Below the pieces are notes generated by a model. It was not told where the DNA came from and did not search any database. It worked only from the letters and a program-made list of their open reading frames with translations. From Hippophae tibetana (Eukaryota > Streptophyta > Magnoliopsida > Rosales > Elaeagnaceae): a DNA stretch of 64,000 bases. Shown piece after piece: positions 28,223-41,099 of this stretch (its first letter is position 1; every line of letters begins with the position of its first letter). The stretch spans positions 82,507,816-82,571,815 of the forward strand of contig CM072801.1 in the NCBI GenBank assembly GCA_037013495.1, read 5' to 3'. Both the position numbers and the translations under genes were made by a program.

Positions 28223-31200
28223 AACATTGGAACCTGATTTTTGTACACAAATTCCATCGTTTACATAACTTATCGAGGGTTTTAAGATTTTGTCGTAAAT
28301 TTGCGGTTTACTTACCTTCGATATGATTCAATAGAGCTGTCAATGAGATATTGGTTCCGACAAAGGTTTCTTTATTTATTTGGTCATTAAATCTGTATTC
28401 TTCCTAAAACCGTATGGGAGCAGAAAAAGAAAGGGGCTAGTTTTCAAAACTTCACAAATACGAAAACATTTGATGAATCAGACTTCCAACATCAAATGAC
28501 CATAACTTTTAACTTGGGTATCGTAACGACTATTATAATATATCAAAATCGGAGCTCATCTCGATCCATACAATAATTGTTCGCCTAGCATTGGAACCTG
28601 ATTTCTCTACCCAAATTCCATCGTTTACATAACTTATCGAGGGTTTTAAGATTTTGTCGTAAATTTCCTGTTTACTTACTTTCTATTTGAATCGATAGAG
28701 CTGTAAATGAGATATTGCATCCGACAAAGGTTTATTTATTTATTTGGTTAATAAATCTGTATTCTTCCTAAAAAAACTATGGGAGCAGAAAAAGAAAGGG
28801 GCTAGTTTTCATAATTTCAAAAATAACAAAACATTTGATGAATCAGACTTCCAACATCAAATGACCAAAACTTTTGACTGGGGTTTCGTAACGACTATTA
28901 TAATATATCAAATTGGAGCTCGTCTCGATCCATACAATAATTGTTGGCCTCGGAATGGAACCTGATTTCTGTACCCAAATTCCATCGTGTACATAACCTA
29001 TCGATGGTTTTAAGATTTTGTCGTAAATTTGCGGTTTACTTACCTTCGATATTATTCAATAGAGCTGTCAATGAGATATTGGTTTCGACAAATGTTTCTT
29101 TATTTATTTGGTCATTAAATCTGTATTCTTCCTAAAAACGTATGGGAGCAGAAAAAGAAAGGGGCTAGTTTTCAAAACTTCAAAAATACGAAAACATTTG
29201 ATGAATCAGACTTCCAACATCAAATGACCATAACTTTTAACTCGGGTATCGTAACGACTATTATAATATATCAAAATCGGAGCACGTCTCGATCCATACA
29301 ATAATTGTTGGCCTAGAATTGGAACCTGATTTATGTACCCAAATTCCATCGTTTACATAACTTATCGAGGGTTTGAAGATTTTGTCGTAAATTTCCGGTT
29401 TACTTACTTTCGATTTGAATCGATAGAGCTGCAAATGAGATATTGGATCCGACAAAGGTTTCTTTATTTATTTGGTCATTAAATCTGTATTCTTCCTAAA
29501 ACCGTATGGGAGCAGAAAAAGAAAGGGGCTAGTTTTCAAAACTTCGAAAATACGAAAACATTTGATGAATCAGACTTCCAACATCAAATGACCATAACTT
29601 TTAACTGGGGTATCGTAACGACTATTATAATATATCAAAATCGGAGCTCATCTCGATCCATACAATAATTGTTGGCCTAGCGTTGGAACCTGATTTCTCT
29701 ACCCAAATTCCATCGTTTACATAACTTATCGAGGGTTTTAAGATTTTGTCGTAAATTTGCGGTTTACTTACCTTCGATATGATTCAATAGAGCTGTCAAT
29801 GAGATATTGGTTCCGACAAAGGTTTCTTTATTTATTTGGTCATTAAATCTGTATTCTTCCTAAAACCGTATGGGAGCAGAAAAAGAAAGGGGCTAGTTTT
29901 CAAAACTTCACAAATACGAAAACATTTGATGAATCAGACTTCCAACATCAAATGACCATAACTTTTAACTGGGGTATCGTAACGACTATTATAATATATC
30001 AAAATCGGAGCTCATCTCGATCCATACAATAATTGTTGGCCTAGCATTGGAACCTGATTTATGTACCCAAATTCCATCGTTTACATAACTTATCGAGGGT
30101 TTGAAGATTTTGTCGTAAATTTCCTGTTTACTTACTTTCTATTTGAATCGATAGAGCTGTAAATGAGATATTGCATCCGACAAAGGTTTATTTATTTATT
30201 TGGTTAATAAATCTGTATTCTTCCTAAAAAAACTATGGGAGCAGAAAAAGAAAGGGGCTAGTTTTCATAATTTCAAAAATAACAAAACATTTGATGAATC
30301 AGACTTCCAACATCAAATGACCAAAACTTTTGACTGGGGTTTCGTAACGACTATTATAATATATCAAATTGGAGCTCGTCTCGATCCATACAATAATTGT
30401 TGGCCTCGGAATGGAACCTGATTTCTGTACCCAAATTCCATCGTGTACATAACCTATCGATGGTTTTAAGATTTTGTCGTAAATTTGCGGTTTACTTACC
30501 TTCGATATTATTCAATAGAGCTGTCAATGAGATATTGGTTTCGACAAATGTTTCTTTATTTATTTGGTCATTAAATCTGTATTCTTCCTAAAAACGTATG
30601 GGAGCAGAAAAAGAAAGGGGCTAGTTTTCAAAACTTCAAAAATACGAAAACATTTGATGAATCAGACTTCCAACATCAAATGACCATAACTTTTAACTCG
30701 GGTATCGTAACGACTATTATAATATATCAAAATCGGAACTCGTCTCGATCCATACAATAATTGTTGGCCTAGAATTGGAACCTGATTTATGTACCCAAAT
30801 TCCATCGTTTACATAACTTATCGAGGGTTTGAAGATTTTGTCGTAAATTTCCGGTTTACTTACTTTCGATTTGAATCGATAGAGCTGTAAATGAGATATT
30901 GGATCCGACAAAGGTTTCTTTATTTATTTGGTCATTAAATCTGTATTCTTCCTAAAACCGTATGGGAGCAGAAAAAGAAAGGGGCTAGTTTTCAAAACTT
31001 CGAAAATACGAAAACATTTGATGAATCAGACTTCCAACATCAAATGACCATAACTTTTAACTAGTGTATCGTAACGAATATTATAATATATCAAAATCGG
31101 AGCTCGTCTCGATCCATACAATAATTGTTGGCCTAACATTGGAACCTGATTTTTGTACACAAATTCCATCGTTTACATAACTTATCGAGGGTTTTAAGAT

Positions 31201-32650
31201 TTTGTCGTAAATTTGCGGTTTACTTACCTTCGATATGATTCAATAGAGCTGTCAATGAGATATTGGTTCCGACAAAGGTTTCTTTATTTATTTGGTCATT
31301 AAATCTGTATTCTTCCTAAAACCGTATGGGAGCAGAAAAAGAAAGGGGCTAGTTTTCAAAACTTCACAAATACGAAAACATTTGATGAATCAGACTTCCA
31401 ACATCAAATGACCATAACTTTTAACTGGGGTATCGTAACGACTATTATAATATATCAAAATCGGAGCTCATCTCGATCCATACAATAATTGTTGGCCTAG
31501 CATTGGAACCTGATTTCTCTACCCAAATTCCATCGTTTACATAACTTATCGAGGGTTTTAAGATTTTGTCGTAAATTTCCTGTTTACTTACTTTCTATTT
31601 GAATCGATAGAGCTGTAAATGAGATATTGCATCCGACAAAGGTTTATTTATTTATTTGGTTAATAAATCTGTATTCTTCCTAAAAAAACTATGGGAGCAG
31701 AAAAAGAAAGGGGCTAGTTTTCATAATTTCAAAAATAACAAAACATTTGATGAATCAGACTTCCAACATCAAATGACCAAAACTTTTGACTGGGGTTTCG
31801 TAACGACTATTATAATATATCAAATTGGAGCTCGTCTCGATCCATACAATAATTGTTGGCCTCGGAATGGAACCTGATTTCTGTACCCAAATTCCATCGT
31901 GTACATAACCTATCGATGGTTTTAAGATTTTGTCGTAAATTTGCGGTTTACTTACCTTCGATATTATTCAATAGAGCTGTCAATGAGATATTGGTTTCGA
32001 CAAATGTTTCTTTATTTATTTGGTCATTAAATCTGTATTCTTCCTAAAAACGTATGGGAGCAGAAAAAGAAAGGGGCTAGTTTTCAAAACTTCAAAAATA
32101 CGAAAACATTTGATGAATCAGACTTCCAACATCAAATGACCATAACTTTTAACTCGGGTATCGTAACGACTATTATAATATATCAAAATCGGAGCACGTC
32201 TCGATCCATACAATAATTGTTGGCCTAGAATTGGAACCTGATTTATGTACCCAAATTCCATCGTTTACATAACTTATCGAGGGTTTGAAGATTTTGTCGT
32301 AAATTTCCGGTTTACTTACTTTCGATTTGAATCGATAGAGCTGCAAATGAGATATTGGATCCGACAAAGGTTTCTTTATTTATTTGGTCATTAAATCTGT
32401 ATTCTTCCTAAAACCGTATGGGAGCAGAAAAAGAAAGGGGCTAGTTTTCAAAACTTCGAAAATACGAAAACATTTGATGAATCAGACTTCCAACATCAAA
32501 TGACCATAACTTTTAACTGGGGTATCGTAACGACTATTATAATATATCAAAATCGGAGCTCATCTCGATCCATACAATAATTGTTGGCCTAGCGTTGGAA
32601 CCTGATTTCTCTACCCAAATTCCATCGTTTACATAACTTATCGAGGGTTT
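28150..32650. repeat. Four- and eight-monomer (1,456 and 2,912 bp) repeats
   Basis: The B monomers with GGGGTTTCGTAACG and CAAATTGGAGC recur at 1,456-bp steps (28.74, 30.20, 31.66 kb) and once more 1,092 bp later, with CAAATCGG in that last copy. An eight-monomer period of 2,912 bp is overlaid: AACTAGTGTATCG occurs at 28.15 and 31.06 kb, CCTAACATTGG at 28.22 and 31.13 kb, and CCTAGCGTTGG at 29.68 and 32.59 kb. A four-monomer unit was apparently amplified and an eight-monomer stretch was then copied. Confidence 0.8.
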
Positions 32651-33848
32651 TAAGATTTTGTCGTAAATTTCCGGTTTACTTACTTTCGATTTGAATCAAT
32701 AGAGCTGTAAATGAGATATTGCATCCGACAAAGGTTTATTTATTTATTTGGTTAATAAATCTGTATTCTTCCTAAAAAAACTATGGGAGCAGAAAAAGAA
32801 AGGGGCTAGTTTTCATAATTTCAAAAATAACAAAACATTTGATGAATCAGACTTCCAACATCAAATGACCAAAACTTTTGACTGGGGTTTCGTAACGACT
32901 ATTATAATATATCAAATCGGAGCTCGTCTCGATCCATACAATAATTGTTGGCCTCGGAATGGAACCTGATTTCTGTACCCAAATTCCATCGTGTACATAA
33001 CCTATCGATGGTTTTAAGATTTTGTCGTAAATTTGCGGTTTACTTACCTTCGATATTATTCAATAGAGCTGTCAATGAGATATTGGTTTCGACAAATGTT
33101 TCTTTATTTATTTGGTCATTAAATCTGTATTCTTCCTAAAAACGTATGGGAGCAGAAAAAGAAAGGGGCTAGTTTTCAAAACTTCAAAAATACGAAAACA
33201 TTTGATGAATCAGACTTCCAACATCAAATGACCATAACTTTTAACTCGGGTATCGTAACGACTATTATAATATATCAAAATCGGAGCACGTCTCGATCCA
33301 TACAATAATTGTTGGCCTAGAATTGGAACCTGATTTATGTACCCAAATTCCATCGTTTACATAACTTATCGAGGGTTTGAAGATTTTGTCGTAAATTTCC
33401 GGTTTACTTACTTTCGATTTGAATCGATAGAGCTGTAAATGAGATATTGGATCCGACAAAGGTTTCTTTATTTTTTTGGTCATTAAATCTGTATTCTTCC
33501 TAAAAACGTATGGGAGCAGAAAAAGAAAGGGGCTAGTTTTCAAAACTTCGAAAATACGAAAACATTTGATGAATCAGACTTCCAACATCAAATGACCATA
33601 ACTTTTAACTAGGGTATCGTAACGACTATTATAATATATCAAAATCGGAGCTCGTCTCGATCCATACAATAATTGTTGGCCTAGCATTGGAACCTGATTT
33701 CTCTACCCAAATTCCATCGTTTACATAACTTATCGAGGGTTTTAAGATTTTGTCGTAAATTTGCAGTTTACTTACCTTCGATTTGAATCAATAGAGCTGT
33801 AAATGAGATATTGCATCCGACAAAGGTTTCTTTATTTATTTGGTCAAT

Positions 33849-34212
33849 AAATCTGTATTCTTTCTAAAAAAACTATGGGAGCAGAAAAAGAAAGGGGCTA
33901 GTTTTCATAATTTCAAAAATAACAAAACATTTGATGAATCAGACTTCCAACATCAAATGACCATAACTTTTGACTGGGGTATCGTAACGACAATTATAAT
34001 ATATCAAATCGGAGCTCGTCTCGATCCATACAATAATTGTTGGCCTCGGAATGGAACCTGATTTCTGTACCCAAATTCCATCGTGTACATAACCTATCGA
34101 TGGTTTTAAGATTTTGTCGTAAATTAGCGGTTTACTTACCTTCGATATGATTCAATAGAGCTGTCAATGAGATATTGGTTTCGACAAAGGTTTCTTTATT
34201 TATTTGGTCATT
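33849..34212. repeat. Satellite monomer class B, representative
   Basis: This is a 364-bp example of class B. Marks of the class, in order: seven A's before CTATGGGAG, TTTTCATAATTTCAAAAATAAC, TTTTGACTGGGGTATCG, ATATCAAATCGG (one base shorter than class A), GGCCTCGGAATGG, GTGTACATAACCTATCGATGG, TTCGATATGATTCAATAG and TTGGTTTCGACAAAGG. It is the first member of the trimer B-A1-A2 at 33849-34940. Confidence 0.88.
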
Positions 34213-34576
34213 AAATCTGTATTCTTCCTAAAAACGTATGGGAGTAGAAAAAGAAAGGGGCTAGTTTTCAAAACTTCAAAAATACGAAAACATTTGATGA
34301 ATCAGACTTCCAACATCAAATGACCATAACTTTTAACTCGGGTATCGTAACGACTATTATAATATATCAAAATCGGAGCACGTCTCGATCCATACAATAA
34401 TTGTTGGCCTAGAATTGGAACCTGATTTCCGTACCCAAATTCCATCGTTTACATAACTTATCGAGGGTTTGAAGATTTTGTCGTAAATTTCCGGTTTACT
34501 TACTTTCGATTTGAATCGATAGAGCTGTAAATGAGATATTGGATCAGACAAAGGTTTCTTTATTTTTTTGGTCATT
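34213..34576. repeat. Satellite monomer class A1, representative
   Basis: This is a 364-bp example of class A1. Marks of the class: AAAAACGTATGGG, TTTTCAAAACTTCAAAAATACG, TTTTAACTCGGGTATCG, CGGAGCACGTC, GGCCTAGAATTGG, GGGTTTGAAGATTTTG, TTTCCGGTTTACTTACTTTCG, a perfect dyad TCGATT-TG-AATCGA, GGATCNGACAAAGG and a T-rich TTTATTTTTTTGG close to the monomer end. It sits in the middle of the trimer that starts at 33849. Confidence 0.88.
34506..34519. repeat. Class A1 dyad TCGATT-TG-AATCGA
   Basis: A 14-bp inverted repeat with 6-bp arms and a 2-bp centre. It is present in A1 monomers throughout the array. In A2 (AATCAATAG) and B (TATGATTCAATAG) the right arm does not pair. It could be a protein-binding dyad, but this rests only on symmetry and class restriction. 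Confidence 0.6.
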
Positions 34577-34940
34577 AAATCTGTATTCTTCCTAAAAACG
34601 TATGGGAGCAGAAAAAGAAAGGGGCTAGTTTTCCAAACTTCGAAAATACGAAAACATTTGATGAATCAGACTTCCAACATCAAATGACCATACCTTTTAA
34701 CTAGGGTATCGTAACGACTATTATAATATATCAAAATCGGAGCTCGTCTCGATCCATACAACAATTGTTGGCCTAGCATTGGAACCTGATTTCTGTACCC
34801 AAATTCCATCGTTTACATAACTTATCGAGGGTTTTAAGATTTTGTCGTAAATTTGCGGTTTACTTACCTTCGATTTGAATCAATAGAGCTGTAAATGAGA
34901 TATTGCATCCGACAAAGGTTTCTTTATTTAGTTGGTAAAT
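34577..34940. repeat. Satellite monomer class A2, representative
   Basis: This is a 364-bp example of class A2. Marks of the class: ACTTCGAAAATACG, TTTTAACTAGGGTATCG, CGGAGCTCGTC, GGCCTAGCATTGG, GGGTTTTAAGATTTTG, TTGAATCAATAG, TTGCATCCGACAAAGG and, in this part of the array, TTTAGTTGGTAAATAAAT at the end. It carries the 12-bp palindrome CAACAATTGTTG at 34759-34770. Other regions have TAATAATT or GATTG variants at that spot. Confidence 0.86.
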
Positions 34941-37900
34941 AAATCTGTATTCTTCCTAAAAAAACTATGGGAGCAGAAAAAGAAAGGGGCTAGTTTTCAT
35001 AATTTCAAAAATAACAAAACATTTGATGAATCAGACTTCCAACATCAAATGACCATAACTTTTGACTGGGGTATCGTAACGACTATTATAATATATCAAA
35101 TCGGAGCTCGACTCGATCCATACAATAATTGTTGGCCTCGGAATGGAACCTGATTCCTGTACCCAAATTCCATCGTGTACATAGCCTATCGATGGTTTTA
35201 AGATTTTGTCGTAAATTTGCGGTTTACTTACCTTCGATATGATTCAATAGAGCTGTCAATGAGATATTGGTTTCGACAAAGGTTTCTTTATTTATTTGGT
35301 CATTAAATCTGTATTCTTCCTAAAAACGTATGGGAGCAGAAAAAGAAAGGGGCTAGTTTTCATAATTTCAAAAATAACAAAACATTTGATGAATCAGACT
35401 TCCAACATCAAATGACCATAACTTTTGACTGGGGTATCGTAACGACTATTATAATATATCAAATCGGAGCTCGTCTCGATCCATACAATAATTGTTGGCC
35501 TCGGAATGGAACATGATTTCTGTACCCAAATTCCATCGTGTACATAACCTATCGATGGTTTTAAGATTTTGTCGTACATTTGCGGTTTACTTACCTTCGA
35601 TATGATTCAATAGAGCTGTCAATGAGATATTGGTTTCGACAAAGGTTTCTTTATTTATTTGGTCATTAAATCTGTATTCTTCCTAAAAACGTATGGGAGC
35701 AGAAAAAGAAAGGGGCTAGTTTTCAAAACTTCAAAAATACGAAAACATTTGATGAATCAGACTTCCAACATCAAATGACCATAACTTTTAACTCGGGTAT
35801 CGTAACGACTATTATAATATATCAAAATCGGAGCACGTCTCGATCCATACAATAATTGTTGGCCTAGAATTGGAACCTGATTTCCGTACCCAAATTCCAT
35901 CGTTTACATAACTTATCGAGGGTTTGAAGATTTTGTCGTAAATTTCCGGTTTACTTACTTTCGATTTGAATCGATAGAGCTGTAAATGAGATATTGGATC
36001 CGACAAAGGTTTCTTTATTTTTTTGGTCATTAAATCTGTATTCTTCCTAAAAACGTATGGGAGCAGAAAAAGAAAGGGGCTAGTTTTCAAAACTTCAAAA
36101 ATACGAAAACATTTGATGAATCAGACTTCCAACATCAAATAACCATAACTTTTAACTAGGGTATCGTAACGAATATTATAATATATCAAAATCGGAGCTC
36201 CTCTCGATCCATACAACAATTGGTGGCCTAGCATTGGAACCTGATTTCTGTACCCAAATTCCATCGTTTACATAACTTATCGAGGGTTTGAAGATTTTGT
36301 CGTAAATTTGCGGTTTACTTACCTTCGATTTGAATTAATAGAGCTGTAAATGAGATATTGCATCCGACAAAGGTTTCTTTATTTATTTGGTAAATAAATC
36401 TGTATTCTTCCTAAAAAAACTATGGGAGCAGAAAAAGAAAGGGGCTAGTTTTCATAATTTCAAAAATAACAAAACATTTGATGAATCAGACTTCCAACAT
36501 CAAATGACCATAACTTTTGACTGGGGTATCGTAACGACAATTATAATATATCAAATCGGAGCTCGTCTCGATCCATACAATAATTGTTGGCCTCGGAATG
36601 GAATCTGATTTCTGTACCCAAATTCCATCGTGTACATAACCTATCGATGGTTTTAAGATTTTGTCGTAAATTAGCGGTTTACTTACCTTCGATATGATTC
36701 AATAGAGCTGTCAATGAGATATTGGTTTCGACAAAGGTTTCTTTATTTATTTGGTCATTAAATCTGTATTCTTCCTAAAAACGTATGGGAGTAGAAAAAG
36801 AAAGGGGCTAGTTTTCAAAACTTCAAAAATACGAAAACATTTGATGAATCAGACTTCCAACATCAAATGACCATAACTTTTAACTCGGGTATCGTAACGA
36901 CTATTATAATATATCAAAATCGGAGCAGGTCTCGATCCATACAATAATTGTTGGCCTAGAATTGGAACCTGATTTCAGTACCCAAATTCCATCGTTTACA
37001 TAACTTATCGAGGGTTTGAAGATTTTGTCGTAAATTTCCGGTTTACTTACTTTCGATTTGAATCGATAGAGCTGTAAATGAGATATTGGATCCGACAAAG
37101 GTTTCTTTATTTTTTTGGTCATTAAATCTGTATTCTTCCTAAAAACGTATGGGAGCAGAAAAAGAAAGGGGCTAGTTTTCAAAACTTCAAAAATACGAAA
37201 ACATTTGATGAATCAGACTTCCAACATCAAATAACCATAACTTTTAACTAGGGTATCGTAACGAATATTATAATATATCAAAATCGGAGCTCCTCTCGAT
37301 CCATACAACAATTGGTGGCCTAGCATTGGAACCTGATTTCTGTACCCAAATTCCATCGTTTACATAACTTATCGAGGGTTTGAAGATTTTGTCGTAAATT
37401 TGCGGTTTACTTACCTTCGATTTGAATTAATAGAGCTGTAAATGAGATATTGCATCCGACAAAGGTTTCTTTATTTATTTGGTAAATAAATCTGTATTCT
37501 TCCTAAAAAAACTATGGGAGCAGAAAAAGAAAGGGGCTAGTTTTCATAATTTCAAAAATAAAAAAACATTTGATGAATCAGACTTCCAACATCAAATGAC
37601 CATAACTTTTGACTGGGGTATCGTAACGACAATTATAATATATCAAATCGGAGCTCGTCTCGATCCATACAATAATTGTTGGCCTCGGAATGGAATCTGA
37701 TTTCTGTACCCAAATTCCATCGTGTACATAACCTATCGATGGTTTTAAGATTTTGTCGTAAATTAGCGGTTTACTTACCTTCGATATGATTCAATAGAGC
37801 TGTCAATGAGATATTGGTTTCGACAAAGGTTTCTTTATTTATTTGGTCATTAAATCTGTATTCTTCCTAAAAACGTATGGGAGTAGAAAAAGAAAGGGGC

Positions 37901-40900
37901 TAGTTTTCAAAACTTCAAAAATACGAAAACATTTGATGAATCAGACTTCCAACATCAAATGACCATAACTTTTAACTCGGGTATCGTAACGACTATTATA
38001 ATATATCAAAATCGGACCACGTCTCGATCCATACAATAATTGTTGGCCTAGAATTGGAACCTGATTTCCGTACCCAAATTCCATCGTTTACATAACTTAT
38101 CGAGGGTTTGAAGATTTTGTCGTAAATTTCCGGTTTACTTACTTTCGATTTGAATCGATAGAGCTGTAAATGAGATATTGGATCAGACAAAGGTTTCTTT
38201 ATTTTTTTGGTCATTAAATTTGTATTCTTCCTAAAAACGTATGGGAGCAGAAAAAGAAAGGGGCTAGTTTTCCAAACTTCGAAAATACGAAAACATTTGA
38301 TGAATCAGACTTCCAACATCAAAAGACCATAACTTTTAACTAGGGTATCGTAACGACTATTATAATATATCAAAATCGGAGCTCGTCTCGATCCATACAA
38401 CAATTGTTGGCCTAGCATTGGAACCTGATTTCTGTACCCAAATTCCATCGTTTACATAACTTATCGAGGGTTTTAAGATTTTGTCGTAAATTTGCGGTTT
38501 ACTTACCTTCGATTTGAATCAATAGAGCTGTAAATGAGATATTGCATCCGACAAAGGTTTCTTTATTTAGTTGGTAAATAAATCTGTATTCTTCCTAAAA
38601 AAACTATGGGAGCAGAAAAAGAAAGGGGCTAGTTTTCATAATTTCAAAAATAACAAAACATTTGATGAATCAGACTTCCAACATCAAATGACCATAACTT
38701 TTGACTGGGGTATCGTAACGACTATTATAATATATCAAATCGGAGCTCGACTCGATCCATACAATAATTGTTGGCCTCGGAATGGAACCTGATTCCTGTA
38801 CCCAAATTCCATCGTGTACATAGCCTATCGATGGTTTTAAGATTTTGTCGTAAATTTGCGGTTTACTTACCTTCGATATGATTCAATAGAGCTGTCAATG
38901 AGATATTGGTTTCGACAAAGGTTTCTTTATTTATTTGGTCATTAAATCTGTATTCTTCCTAAAAACGTATGGGAGCAGAAAAAGAAAGGGGCTAGTTTTC
39001 ATAATTTCAAAAATAACAAAACATTTGATGAATCAGACTTCCAACATCAAATGACCATAACTTTTGACTGGGGTATCGTCACGACTATTATAATATATCA
39101 AATCGGAGCTCGTCTCGATCCATACAATAATTGTTGGCCTCGGAATGGAACATGATTTCTGTACCCAAATTCCATCGTGTACATAACCTATCGATGGTTT
39201 TAAGATTTTGTCGTACATTTGCGGTTTACTTACCTTCGATATGATTCAATAGAGCTGTCAATGAGATATTGGTTTCGACAAAGGTTTCTTTATTTATTTG
39301 GTCATTAAATCTGTATTCTTCCTAAAAACGTATGGGAGCAGAAAAAGAAAGGGGCTAGTTTTCAAAACTTCAAAAATACGAAAACATTTGATGAATCAGA
39401 CTTCCAACATCAAATGACCATAACTTTTAACTCGGGTATCGTAACGACTATTATAATATATCAAAATCGGAGCACGTCTCGATCCATACAATAATTGTTG
39501 GCCTAGAATTGGAACCTGATTTCCGTACCCAAATTCCATCGTTTACATAACTTATCGAGGGTTTGAAGATTTTGTCGTAAATTTCCGGTTTACTTACTTT
39601 CGATTTGAATCGATAGAGCTGTAAATGAGATATTGGATCCGACAAAGGTTTCTTTATTTTTTTGGTCATTAAATCTGTATTCTTCCTAAAAACGTATGGG
39701 AGCAGAAAAAGAAAGGGGCTAGTTTTCAAAACTTCAAAAATACGAAAACATTTGATGAATCAGACTTCCAACATCAAATAACCATAACTTTTAACTAGGG
39801 TATCGTAACGAATATTATAATATATCAAAATCGGAGCTCGTCTCGATCCATACAACAATTGGTGGCCTAGCATTGGAACCTGATTTCTGTACCCAAATTC
39901 CATCGTTTACATAACTTATCGAGGGTTTGAAGATTTTGTCGTAAATTTGCGGTTTACTTACCTTCGATTTGAATTAATAGAGCTGTAAATGAGATATTGC
40001 ATCCAACAAAGGTTTCTTTATTTATTTGGTAAATAAATCTGTATTCTTCCTAAAAAAACTATGGGAGCAGAAAAAGAAAGGGGCTAGTTTTCATAATTTC
40101 AAAAATAACAAAACATTTGATGAATCAGACTTCCAACATCAAATGACCATAACTTTTGACTGGGGTATCGTAACGACAATCATAATATATCAAATCGGAG
40201 CTCGTCTCGATCCATACAATAATTGTTGGCCTCGGAATGGAACCTGATTTCTGTACCCAAATTCCATCGTGTACATAACCTATCGATGGTTTTAAGATTT
40301 TGTCGTAAATTAGCGGTTTACTTACCTTCGATATGATTCAATAGAGCTGTCAATGAGATATTGGGTTCGACAAAGGTTTCTTTATTTATTTGGTCATTAA
40401 ATCTGTATTCTTCCTAAAAACGTATGGGAGTAGAAAAAGAAAGGGGCTAGTTTTCAAAACTTCAAAAATACGAAAACATTTGATGAATCAGACTTCCAAC
40501 ATCAAATGACCATAACTTTTAACTCGGGTATCGTAACGACTATTATAATATATCAAAATCGGAGCACGTCTCGATCCATACAATAATTGTTGGCCTAGAA
40601 TTGGAACCTGATTTCCGTACCCAAATTCCATCGTTTACATAACTTATCGAGGGTTTGAAGATTTTGTCGTAAATTTCCGGTTTACTTACTTTCGATTTGA
40701 ATCGATAGAGCTGTAAATGAGATATTGGATCAGACAAAGGTTTCTTTATTTTTTTGGTCATTAAATCTGTATTCTTCCTAAAAACGTATGGGAGCAGAAA
40801 AAGAAAGGGGCTAGTTTTCCAAACTTCGAAAATACGAAAACATTTGATGAATCAGACTTCCAACATCAAATGACCATAACTTTTAACTAGGGTATCGTAA

Positions 40901-41099
40901 CGACTATTATAATATATCAAAATCGGAGCTCGTCTCGATCCATACAACAATTGTTGGCCTAGCATTGGAACCTGATTTCTGTACCCAAATTCCATCGTTT
41001 ACATAACTTATCGAGGGTTTTAAGATTTTGTCGTAAATTTGCGGTTTACTTACCTTCGATTTGAATCAATAGAGCTGTAAATGAGATATTGCATCCGAC

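Noticed and set aside
34213-34576. CENP-B box in the satellite
   Set aside because: No stretch matches the CENP-B box core with its TTCG...CGGG pattern; only unrelated dyads were found.
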